Shown: positions 1 through 12,400 of the stretch, piece by piece
Numbering within the stretch: position 1 is the first letter of the stretch
Layout of the letters: each line of letters opens with the position of its first letter
NCBI RefSeq assembly: GCF_047948215.1
Contig: NC_134461.1
Location: 83,476,103-83,540,102 of the forward strand
Source: Lycorma delicatula
Taxonomy: Eukaryota; Arthropoda; Insecta; Hemiptera; Fulgoridae
DNA length: 64,000 bases
Reading direction: 5' to 3'
Program-made: the position numbers and the translations under genes
The notes under the pieces: generated by a model
The model's database searches: none
What the model was told of the DNA's origin: nothing
What the model saw: only the letters and a program-made list of their open reading frames with translations

Positions 1-2509
1 TCAAATCTCTCATTCAAAGTAAGTAATAGTATCTATATGCTAGTGGATTTCTCCTCTTTCTTTTGCCATGAAAGGTAAATATACACTACTTCCGTGATAA
101 TTCAGGTCCTGTAAATTCATTATTGTAATATGGTTAAATGTCTGGAAGTAGACTCCAACGTATTCTTGTGTTTCTTCATTCTCTTCTGTTTTCCATTAAG
201 CTTTTAAATTCTTGTTAACTTCCATCTTCTTTTTTTGAAAGTTTCCTTTGCACCTTCTGTTGATCCTTCTAGCACTGTTTTAACCAATTCTCATGAAATT
301 TTCCAGCCAGTTAGCTTTTATATTCTGAATTATTTTAATTAAGCTTCATTCTTGTTCATTCTACTCATAACTTTTTTTATGCTCCCTCAACTTAAATCTT
401 CTCTAATGTACTCCATGCTCGCATTTCACGTGTCTCCAGCCCTTTTCCCCCTTTTCTCAGTGTCCATAAAACTTAAAAAATGCTTTCCCAAGTCTTACAC
501 TGTCTCAGTATAACGACTATTTATAGAAAATATTTGTTAGCCGTTGCTGATTTTTATTTCATTCACCCTTTTAAAAGTTTCTGTTTGTATGATAAGTTAG
601 CTTCTGGATTGTTTTAATTATTCAAATTTACCTTCTTTGCAGACGTTCATTGGCTTATTGTCTCCTAGTTTTTTTACTTTTGTTTTCTTAACATTAATTT
701 TTTTTTGTATTCTGATGTATTCTCATTTTCATTCTAGTATTCTAATTTTTAAATTAAGTTTAGTATTTCTTTGCTTCATCACCTAAAAATACCATGTCTC
801 TGGAAACCTTATGAAATTTATTTTCCTTCATCCTCATATAGAGCATTTTTATCAAATATTTAAAGGTTGGGGATAAGCAGTATCATCCTTGCCTTCCCTT
901 CCTAAGTTAATTCAATTTGTTTATACATTTCTTATTTGCATAGCCATTTTCTAATTCAGATACAATTCTTTAATTAAATCTTACATCTTTAAATTCTTCA
1001 AGTAATTAATATTTTTGTTAGTGTACCCCCACTTGATAAGTTAAAATGCTTTTCCATGTTTATAAAATACACATTTATTACTTTGTCTCCTTTCATACAC
1101 TTGTTACAAATAGTTATATTAGAAAAATAACGATTGGTGACTTCTTCGCTTTTAACCTTTTCAGGACTATAAAACTACTTCATGCTCAGACTAGATTATT
1201 TTATTAAAGTTATTCATCTTTATGTAGTCACTCTCTGTATGATTTATCACTTCACAATCACTAGGAATGAATATTATTTTAATTCATTTAAAATTTAAAA
1301 CTTTTTTTGTAAACAATTTTTATAAACATGAACAAATTTCTTTCTTTGGACATTTCATCAAAATGACTCAGATTCATCAATTACTATAGTTCATAAAGGA
1401 TAAAACATGCTTGAAAAATGATTTTTCAATTTATCTAATAATTCTTGAATTTTGAAAAGATGAAAGCAAGTGATTGATGTTTATTATTGTCCAAATTAAG
1501 CATACAAAGAATGTTCAAATATCTGTCTCTAACCTTCATTTCGGAAAATATTGGGCAATGTAATAGCCTGTCTGTTAATAATAGTCTTTTAATACTATTA
1601 ATACTCTTTTATATAATTTTTCTTATTTCTTGGCATAAGATGATCAAACTCAAAAATGTAAACAGTTCATCCATGTCAGTTGGTTTCCATCATTGTAAAT
1701 TTGAATGAGGAAGATCGGTTTGTTCAGAGGCTTGGGTATAATATTTGTTTGTTTCATTTACTATATGTTCAGTAATTTTTTCTGGCATTATTAGAGCTTT
1801 CATGAGAAGAAATAAATCCTGGATATGAATGTAATGAATTGGCCATGTTTACTAACAGAGTTCAACAAAACTTACAGAACTTAGTTTTAGAGTGTTGGTA
1901 ACATGATTTTATTCTTTCTATTTCCAACTGATAGTGAAAATAGACAATTTTAAAGCCAATCAAGTGCAGCACTTGACGGTGAAAGAATTATATTAGTTGC
2001 ATTAACACATTAATTGTACTCAAATGATAAAGTTCTAAAACAAGTTTACGCGACCGTAGTGTGTGCGGACAGTTTACTGCAGTCTGTCCACAATGCCAGT
2101 CTTGAAAAGATTAATATCAAGCAGCAAGGAAAGATATATATAAAAATATATATATTTTTTTAAATCATTAAAAATGTAATGGATCCTTGCCGCTTCACAG
2201 CATTGTTATTATTATTACAAAGTAATGTTGTATATTTTTAAAAATTGCCAAAAAACCTATTCTGTTATTTTACTTTTTCTACCCCCTTGTTTTTTCTCTT
2301 TCCTTTCTTACCATAGGTAAAATACATGCTAAAACCTATTTCCAGTCTGTCCAGACGTTGTACTAGACTGATTAAGCTGATTTTTTTTATTCCGCTCAGA
2401 ATGGCCTGCAGATATGTCATTAAGCATCAATGGATCTTGAAAGTGATTTTCCTGTGAGTAATAACTTTGGAATGATCCTCAGTTAAGTAATAAATTAGGA
2501 TTTTTTGAG
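1..2509. other. AT-rich non-coding, probable Brd8 intron or 5' flank
   Basis: No convincing exon, RNA gene or element was recognised. The stretch is AT-rich with many homopolymer runs. I looked for the N-terminal BRD8 exon expected before the first exon found (a segment ending in a split Trp codon, TG before the intron) and saw no candidate, so this is most likely intron sequence, with the start of the gene further upstream. Confidence 0.4.
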
Positions 2510-2850
2510 ACATTCTCAGAGGAGACTCAAGTTTGGAGTCTGCTGTTGGGAAGAGGTCACCAGTAGTTATTTGCCTAATAATTACTATTGGTGTCAAGTG
2601 TATAAAAGGAGATAAAGTAATTAATGTGTGTTTTATAAACTTGGAAAAGCATTTTAATGTATCAAGTGGGGATACACGAAGAAATATTAAAAATTCAAAG
2701 AATAGAAAGATAAAAGATTTAATTAAAGAATTGTATCTGAGTCAGAAAATGGCTATAAAAATAAGGAATGTATAAATAGATTTGTTTAACCTAGGAAGGA
2801 ATGGCAAGGGTGGCATCGCTTACTCCAACCTTTTATCAAATAAAAAAATA
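2510..2850 (+). mobile_element. LINE reverse-transcriptase fragment (degenerate)
   Basis: An open stretch (2533-2775) reads VCFINLEKHF followed by IKDLIKELYLSQKMAIKIRN, which matches the pattern of non-LTR reverse transcriptases of the type with CFIDLEKAFD and LIKELY..Q...IRIG. After a stop it continues with IGRGVRQG-like remnants (NLGRNGKGG, about 2790). Only the central RT part remains; no endonuclease or 3' end is visible. It probably belongs to the same broad LINE type as the fragment at 18893-19329. It is dead: short, frameshifted and lacking the catalytic DD box. Confidence 0.65.
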
Positions 2851-3297
2851 TTATAAAACAATACTATTATTTTTTATTTTATTTTTTCTATTTATTTATG
2901 ATTTTATAAATGAATCATCAATGTTTAGTGTTATTGGTAAAAAAAAAAATAAACTTTTTTTTTTATAAACAATTATCTTCCCTTAATGTGTTTTACTATC
3001 GTTTTTCTCTAAAAAAAAAAAAAAATGAAACTTTTTTGAAGGTATGGAAAAACATTTTGCATGTAAAAAATAGCATAGTTGGATTGTAATAAATTTTAAT
3101 TTAAAAAAGCTTTGTTATCAAAGTTTCTTTCACTGATACCATTTATCAAACAGAACGTAATTTTGTAAGAGGGTCAAAATACATGAGAAATTTTTATTTA
3201 AAATTTTATTGAAAAAATAATGTTATTTAAAATATTACTGAGTAAAAGAAAGTGAATTTAGAGTTAACTTTAATTGCTTTAAATTTATCTTTTCTAG

Positions 3298-3497
3298 GAT
3301 GTCGGTTAGTAGAGTGATCAGAACTTTAGGGGAGCCTAATAGACCACCAGATTGGTTTTCACAAAAACAGTGTGCCGTTCAGTATGATTTGTTATTAAAC
3401 AATGTTGGTACTCCTAAACGTAAGAAACGTAATGAGAAAGCACATGAAAATAATGTTGATACACCTGGAGAAACTATTGTTAGGAAACTGACTCAAG
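3298..3497 (+). CDS. Brd8: Brd8 exon: conserved N-terminal PPDWFSQK segment
   Basis: The acceptor is TTTTCTAG before 3298 and the donor is CAAG/GTATGT at 3498. The translation contains MSVSRVIRTLGEPNRPPDWF, SQKQCAVQYDLLL and TPKRKKR, then ETIVRKLTQ. Human BRD8 has the same order: SVSR, a PPDWFSQK box, TPKRK, then VIVRKLT. The first base completes a split codon that would be TGG (Trp), as in the family, so the in-frame ATG is probably not the start. The exon ends in phase 1 and joins the next to give GAA (Glu). Confidence 0.92.
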
Positions 3498-6400
3498 GTA
3501 TGTATTTCAATTTTTTTTTTTAATTCTGATGTTACAATGCATCATAAATTAACTTAGGACATGGTGACCTGACTATGTTGCACAATTTTCTGCAACTAGC
3601 TGTTGTGAAAACTGCTTATTTTTCTAAGATTTTTAAACTTAACAGACCATTTCCTAATCCCAATTAGTCTTGATTTTAAATTTAGTCTTTCTTACTAGTA
3701 TCCCTGCTAGTATATTTTGAATAACATAAAAATCAAACTGATAAAACTACCTGATGATACAGTTATATATCTGTTATCTAGAGGGTGTAGGACTTATTGA
3801 AAAGGAGAGATTAGTGATTTGGACGAGTTTAAACTTAGATTCAGTTGATTCAGCCTGTATGGTTTGTGATCCAAATCTACTTTAAGCTGGAATCTATGCC
3901 AAAGCATAACCTCCTGTTCTCATAATGAAAGGATACTGACAGTTGTAGATTAAATTTCAGGCTGTATCTCTGGCTCTATGAGAAAACTGTATTTTCAGTC
4001 TATGAGAAAATTATCTATCTTATTATTTGCAAATGTGGTATCAATATATTGACATCTATGGTGGACTGATAAAATCTGTGCCTTTGATCTGGAAGTTCTG
4101 AATTTGAATCCCAGTCAGACTTGACATATAAAAAAAGCAATTATACAATGAAGAATAAATAAATATTAGTTTCTTCAAGTAGCATCTCCTGCAGACACTA
4201 ATTATCACCAATAATGGTTGGAAAACTGCTTAGCTTGTTTAAAAAATTATGACATGTTTGCTGTTTGACAAGAATTTTGAAAACAATTGCACACATTAAG
4301 ATTTTAACAAATACAATTTTTTTTCTGGAATCACTTACTATAAACAAAATAAGTCAATTATAAATAGCAAAATACAATTCAGATTTTACTATAAACCTTA
4401 CAACAGCCTATACAAAGTTAACTAGAAATTATTACAGCAAGAAACAACCACAAAATCAACAGTTCAGCTTAAACAAGAATTATTTACTTTTAATGTTTAC
4501 AAAAGGAAACTAGTTTACAATTATATAAATGAATAAAGTCAATTTGTCCCCTGTTCACAACAAACTCACCGAACAGCTTCTCGAACTTAATTGCATACAA
4601 TAATACTATTCCAATATGGAGAGTACGTGTGACACACTCTTTACTCCTTTGTTATTGCACACTGTCCTTGCATTTATTGCAAACCTTATATTTATCACAT
4701 AATGTGCTGAACTGAAGTTCGCTGGTCTTCAGAAGTATTTTTACCTCTTTGTCCATGGCTTGACTTGTAGTAACAGCAGCTGACCCACCCTTTTGTTCGT
4801 TCAAACACTGATTTTTATTGTCCGCACCTTCTATGCTTTTCTATAGATTCTTTCTATAAAGAATTTCTTTGTTGTTTCTTCTTTTCTTCTGGACTTTTCT
4901 TTTTTAATCTGTCAATTGCTGTCTTTTCTCTTTCTTCTTCTGGGACTTTCTATAACTGGAAGCTTCTCTACCTATTACAATATGAAGATCATGAGTCACA
5001 AATGATAATACAGTTAGGGGGTGGTTCCAAATGTTTAACCCTTTAAATTTTGTAAATAAGTGAGTCATTGGTCTCTTGACATCGTGTACTGCATTCATGA
5101 TTATTATTGCTTTTGTGTTCTAAGCTCCTTATTGCAGCAATATGTTTCTATAATCATAAGTTCTTATGATTATAGAAACATAAATAAACCAATTATGGAT
5201 ACTAATTTGTACTCTGTTATTCAGTGTTATAATATATTTCTAGGGTTATGATAATAAAATTGATTTTTGACAGGCTTAAACATCTGCTAATTCATAAAAC
5301 TCGATCGACATTAGATGGTGATAAGTTTGTAGTAATTTGTGAATTAATATGTTGTTTAAAAGATGTTAATATTAGTTATTTGCGTATTGAAGATTTAAGA
5401 CAAAGAGATGGATCCTTTTTACTGATGACATACGTAGTATTTAATGAAAATCTGTAGTGTTCATTCTGTCCTGAGAAAAACAGGACAAAATTTTTAAGTA
5501 GTAGAATTTTCTAAAAAAAAATTTTAAGTGGATAATTTTTTTTTTTTAATAGTATAATAATAGAACTTTGTGGAAAATTTTTGTAGAAATATTGTTCTTT
5601 GATTTCTTTTTTTATTATATTGATTTTAATATTTGCATTCTTTTATGTTCAATTAAATTCTGTTTTATCTCAGAAAGAATGGAGGAACTCAAAATGCTTA
5701 TGGCAGAATATAGAACATTATATTTAAAGGAGAAACGTGAATATGATGATATTAATTTGGGAAAAGCTGATGACAAATTAAATGACATCATGCATAAATT
5801 GGAATAGTAAGTAATGTATTCATATTGTAATTTCATGGAAATATTAATATTTACCAAGCCAAGGTCAATATTAATATTGCCGTAATTAATTGTCAGTTAA
5901 GTTGTTTATAATAATCAATCATTAACTTAATATACATATGGCTCTAGGAAAGTTTTGCAATATCGGAACAGTTCATCACATGCAGTTATAAGTTAGTGCG
6001 TGTCTCAGTGTCATGTGTTTTGTAGTTGCGTTACTGAAAAGAGGTAGTGATGTCTCCATGGTTGAAAATTGAATACTGAGCAATTTTGCACAATAATTAT
6101 GCACATGGCTTAATCATTGATCAGTGTTTAGAGAAAATTACTCCTGTGATTGGAGATAATTGTCCTCATCAGACAATCATTGGAAGATGATGAGACTACC
6201 GTGGCTGTTCAAAAATTCAGATCAGTGAAGAAGAGAATGGTGGTTGTATTTTTTAATGTGAGAGGACTTTTAGAGTGAGTTTTGTTGGAAGCTCAAATGA
6301 CAGTTACAGGAAAGTGGTATACCTGCCTAAAAGGATGCCTGCTGAAAGTTGTCGAAGGTCTCAAGAAGCTGGGGCGAAACTCAAGGACGGACAGATGGTT

Positions 6401-9400
6401 TCTTCACTTCGATAATATTCCAGCACACCAATACAAAGTTTGCTCCCAATATTTCTTTGAAGACTGATTTAGAAGGATGGAGAAGAGTATGATATGCAGT
6501 GGAAATTATTTTGAAAAATCATAAAAAATAAAGTTGTATTTCAAAACTTTCCTAGTCCCTTTGTAATAAAGTAAACAATTGTGCTACAGGAGTTAAACTT
6601 TTGTTATTAAAATTATTGACTTTACACTAAATTAAACATTTTTCATTTCTGCATAAATTCATTATTTTGAAATATGCCAATAAAAATTTGAAATAATTAC
6701 ACATTAAGAGCATCCTAATGTAGTTTATTTATTTGTTTTTTGCAAATTTGACATTTTTTAATGTGTAACTTCGTTAAGCAGATTTATATAAAATGCCACT
6801 GATGTTACTAATCTTTAATGGCATTTCCATGAACTTAAAATTTAACTCTTCCATCAGAGTTACAGTTGAAAATCATTAACCTTAGGATGTTACTAATTCT
6901 TACAAAAAAAAATTATCTAGGTTCTTAATGATTTTGTTAGGCTAGTATAATATTACATAAATTATGTAATGTAAAAATATTCAATCTTGCCCTTTGCTAC
7001 TTAATTTTATTATATAATAAAACGTAGTTAAAAACACTTTTAGTCACAACATTTTATTATTAAACAAAAGTTAAGTTTTAAAGAAGTTAGTGAATTGACC
7101 CTCTACATCTGTTACAAAAGTTGAAAACAATTTTGACTCTAATAAACCTCATTAAAAAGAAATAACAAAATAAAAAATTAATATTAAAATTAATATCAGA
7201 TTTATTAAAAGACTTAAAATTTAAAATATAAAAGAAATAGATATTAAAAATAGACACGTGTAAAACTAAAATTTTAGAGGGTTTCCAAGAATAAAAGACT
7301 AGGAAAGAAAATAAAAAAAATGAAATGGTCAGAAGAATGCAAAGAACAATTTGCAGAGAGAATGAAGAAATATTGGAAAGAGAGAAAAGAGCAAAAAAGA
7401 AAGAAGTGAAGGAGGTTTGAACATGTCCTAAACTGACCAAAATTGAAAAGAAAAAGAAATCATTTGGCAACAGTAAAAAATAAAAAAAATATTATAAAAC
7501 AATTATTTTTAATGGTGATGGGTTTATTATTCCCTTACTTTCTGTTAGATTTAAAGTCTATTCCACTCTTAACACCTTATTTTGAGAAAAATAATACAAA
7601 TTTGTAACCCTTTGATTATAATGGTAAAAAATGACAATTAACTTTAAGGCAGATTAAAGATAAAGTTTGAAGAATTAATATAAATAATATTTCTAGGGAG
7701 TAATAACTTTTTCAAAAAGCTTTTTTTAAAAAATAATAAACATTTAGAAAGTAATATTTTTTTTATTCATGAAAATCAACATTGAAATATATTAATAGAA
7801 AAACTTTTTTCTTTTCTTTTTTTTATATAAAATTAATTGTTGTATAAAATTTCATGAAACCACAAATTTCATGTTCCAAATAAAATTTCATGAAGCACAC
7901 TTATGTTTAGAAAGTTAAAAGCCTACCTTAGGCATAAAAGTAAACACAGGTGATATAGTCATACATATGTACTAATATTTACATTTTTGATTTCCATGCT
8001 CTCAAACTTTTTCAGGGAGGATAATTTTTTGGCTGGCAGAAATATTTTCCAGCTGTTATATAATGTAATAAAATTATAGTTTTCATCACAAAAGATGATG
8101 TATATTTTTGAAAAATTATAGAAAAAATTATTTAACTGATAAAACAAGATCTATATTATTTTATTATAAATCTTGTTTTTTTTTGTATTATAATTTTTAT
8201 TTTATATTGTTTTATGCACTATAAATCTTATTCTTTTTCTGCTTTATTGTTGAGAGTTTTAATTTATTTTAAGGAATATTTAGGTTAATTACCTAATTAA
8301 TTATTTTATTTACCCGTTATTTTTATTTTAATTAGCCTTCATTTATTTTAAGTAATTACAATAAATTGCACACAAAAATATACCATTGTCACATGTTATT
8401 CCAGCAGTGCAATTTTTACTGTATGTAACTTTTAATAAATATTTTTAAAAAGATTGCTTATAACTATATTCAAGAAGAAAATTTTGTTTTCAATTTAAAC
8501 ATTTTTAATATTCTTTAGGGGTTGGTTTCAATAAGAAAACTTTTTTTGTTAAATTTTTACTTCAGCTTTCAGTAAAGGTAGGACTTTTTTACACTGAACT
8601 ATGTTTTTTTAACAAACTGTTACTATACATACATAGCTTTATCATTTTGATTAATAGCAGGATGAATAAAAAAAAGAAAAGAAAATCCTATTCAAATTCA
8701 TTTTTTCCTGGATTATATTAAAACTGTTGCAAATATCCGATGTCAGGAAAGAATAAAGTTGTTTAATGTAGAAAATATTCGGCTAATTTGCTATGAAAAA
8801 ACTACATTTTTGTAACCAATGAACACAGAACAATATTTAGAATAACCGCAATTATAAATGATAATCACAGCAATTTTAGTGGAACTTCCTTCATCTTTCC
8901 TTTATACTATCATCCATCCTGCTGTTAACTGAATTTTATTATTTTTTTTTTGGGCATCAACTACTAAGGCCCCTGTCAGTTCCTAAAATAAAACCACAAC
9001 CAACCAAAAGGTAATACACTAGTAACATGTAAAAGCTCACAGTCACCACAAAACAGATCAAAAACAATAAATAAATTTTTCCTCCAAAAATTCGGAATGC
9101 CATCCAAAATTAAACTCAAATACTGTAACAGAGACCCGCTGCAGAAAGAAAGACAGCAGAGCATTCATCATTTTGCAAAACCTTCTTTATTCTTCTCTAT
9201 ATTTTTAATTTATGACACAGACCTTCATACTCTACGCAATAAGTGATTGACTGTCAGCGGTATCTGACACCACACGAACTGGTTGATTGTCACCAATTAA
9301 CATATAGCTGGATGTTAGGTTTGTATGTCCTATTTGCAGCCTTGTTATAACAACTTGTTCTCTCTGAGTGATCTTAGAGGGACTTACCCACTTGCGAGGA

Positions 9401-12400
9401 GAGCCCTTCATGTCATTGAGCTTTGTTGTTAACCCTCTCCAAACTCTGTGTGATTCATGCCTGACACAAGCAGACATGTGACACCTAACATCACCAGGTC
9501 TGACGGGAATTTCCTTTGGTTCAGGCGTGTCAGCAGCCACTTGAGCTGCCTCATCTGCAGCCTCATTTCTAGCAGTGTAGGAATGTCCCGGGATCCACAC
9601 CAGTGTGCATCATTGGACCTTCCTGCTTAGCACTTGGAGCAGTGCAAGTATCACTTGCACTCAGGGGTCTATTGAGCATGTATCCTGCAGTGCCTGAAGA
9701 CTACTCATAGAGTCACTGCAGATCAAAGAAGACGTTACACATTATTGCTCACAGTATCTCAGAGCTTGCCACCAGATGGCATACAACTCAGCATATAGCT
9801 GCAACAGCCGCCAAGGACCACAAATCATTAACGATGAATGAATGATGGAAGGCACTGCCAACCCCATGTGGTGACTTAGAGCTTTCTGTATATAAAACCA
9901 GTTCCTGGTTGTGTTTGCTCACACTTCCTCGAAAATGATGAATTATCTCCCAAGAATTACATTGCTTAAAAGGTGCTAAATCCAGTTGACAAAGGGTCAA
10001 CGGAAATAGCCAGGGTGGTGATTCACACTCTGCTGATTCAACAACTCTGAGAAGTACAATGTCGTACTTACAAATCAATTCTCAAGTTCTGATTCTGGCT
10101 GGCCTGGTATAGGTCTGATGCCGGTTATAAGCTGCTTGGAGAAGGTGTCTTTTAAACGTCGGTCCACTTACATGATGCGGCGATGATGTGACAGTGACTG
10201 CTTAGCCTAATAACAGGAAGTCTCTCTGAAATTGGAGCGAAGACAATCCTGATTTACATGTAAGGCTATCGATGGGGCTGGTACAAAAAGCTCCAGGTGT
10301 ATGTCAAATTCTGGCGTTTTGTATGATGTCTAATGCTTTTAGACAGCTCGAGCCGAAGCAGAAACAACGCAGCCATAGTTGATCCGTGGTCGTATCAAGG
10401 AGAGGTGTACAGACGTAGAAGGATTCTCGATCCGATCCCCAGTTGCTATTTGACATACATTTGAGTACGTTTAATTGTCGTTTGCATTTCGCCAGTAATT
10501 GACGTACATGAGAACGTCGTGTACGGCCTCTATCGAAGACCAACCCCAAAAATTTCACCTGCTCATTATATGGAACCTCAGCACCCTTCATCATCAGTTG
10601 AGGACTAGGGTGTGCTCTTCTAAAGCGACAGAAGTGTATGGTGCTTTCTGGTTGAGAACTTGAAGCCAGACCTTTCAATCATAAGGATGATATCATTGAT
10701 TGCCTCGTTGCAACTAATATACCAAACAATAGCCATCTTCGTGCTGGCATAGAAGATTGTCAGATGGCAATCAATGTCGATTGGTATTGCTTGTAAAACT
10801 CTATTGATGGCAATTGTAAACAGGGTAACGCCAAGGGGTGATCCTTGTGGAATTCCGTTTTGCAATTGCCTACTTGTCGAATGGATGTTGCCGACGAGTA
10901 CTTTCATAGAACGCCGGGTTAAATAGATGGTGATAATCATGGGCAGATTTCCATGCAGGCCCCATTCATGCATTTGTTTCAAGATCCCATGCTTCAGTCA
11001 TGCTTCATGTCAAATTCTTTCTCAAGGTCGAAAAATATGCCTACAAAGTGCTGTATTTTATTAAGCATTCTGTATAGCGTTCTCAAAAATTATCATACGG
11101 TCAGTCGGAGAATGATGCTTTCTACAGCCGGTTTGATACATTGAAAGAAGTTGCTTCCTTTCCTATAACCACACTAAACAAGCATTATCATTTTATCTAG
11201 GAGTTTGCTGATACACGATGTTAGAGATATTGGCTCGTAACTTTTGACGCCTAAAGGATTTTTGTCTTGTTTCAAAAGCAGTACGATGACCCCTTTCCAC
11301 ACTTGTGGATATGTTGCCCAGGCCCATATCCCATTAAGCAAGTGTAATATCCTCGCTTTATCATTGTCTTTAAGATTTCTGACGAATGCATATGGAATAT
11401 AATTGTATCCAGGTGAAGTGTCACTGGAGTTTTGCAGAACTTGATTGAATTCTACGAATGAGAACGGTACATTGTAAAAAACTTTGTTGTCCATCACAAA
11501 GTTTAGTACCACTTGTTCTCTTGTGATGCAAAGGAAGTCGATGTGGTGATTTTCATCGCTACAGTTTCATTACAGTTTTGAACTGATAGGCCAACAATTA
11601 GCTATAGCCTTTTGATCGATCACGATGACACTGGCTTTGTCAAGCGGGTTTACTGAATGGCTGTTGGACTGGCTAGCTGTAGACTTAATCTTTCACCATA
11701 CTTGCATAGCAGGTGACAAGCTATTGATCAAGGTCACATATGCCTCTCAGGATGCTCTTTTTGCAGACAATATAGTACTTCTTGCATAGGCACGATGTTT
11801 GTTATAAGATATTAAATTCTCCTGGGTTGGACGTTTTGTGAATAAATTGAAGGCCTCTTTCTCGCTAATCGCTACACGTACCTCGACGCTTCACCACAGT
11901 ACTGTAGATTTTGTTGAATTTGCGGCAGTTTTGGAAATTTTTTCTCTGCTGAAGTTAAAATTGCTCATATTATTACCTGAATGTCGTCATTGATGTTCCC
12001 AGTATGATTGGGTAAAATGACGTTGGTTGTACGGCCAGTCCGGTCAGCACGTTTAAGAACACCACCGCTGAACAAAATTTGGCGCTTTTGACTTTCATGT
12101 GTTGTATTTATAATTGGAAAGTGGTTGCTTCCGTGAAGGTCCAATCAATGTTCCAATCCAAGAACAGCAACAATACCAGAGTACAAAACAAAAAATCTAT
12201 CACCAAAGTTTCACCATTTCGTATATTGAAAAATCTTGTTAAACAAAGGTATAGGACCTTTGTTTAACAGGACCTTGTTTAACATACCTTTGTTTAACAG
12301 GATTAGCTTGGTGGTTGATATAAACTTTTTGATATTGCGCCTCTGTTCTCTAATTGTTGCAAACCTTAAAGTGGATTAATCGCGTTGAAATCCCCTACTA

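Larger units (their letters stand above)
3498..5673 (+). other. Brd8 intron with SINE scrap, palindrome and an orphan ORF
   Basis: It holds a degraded tRNA-derived SINE near 4052-4145 and a 20-bp perfect inverted repeat at 5141-5182. A 69-codon open frame at 5248-5457 (starting MIIKLIFDRLKHLL) follows a TTTTTGACAG acceptor-like site at about 5262-5271. I do not recognise that protein; it is not needed to connect the flanking BRD8 exons, whose phases fit directly, so it is either a transposon scrap or chance. Confidence 0.5.

Noticed and set aside
3299..3301. ATG at 3299 as the Brd8 start codon
   Set aside because: It directly follows a splice acceptor and sits where human BRD8 has an internal residue after Trp; about 40 N-terminal residues are expected upstream.
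7087..7470. 127-codon minus-strand ORF as a membrane protein
   Set aside because: Composition is simply the complement of a purine-rich stretch; no conserved motif seen.
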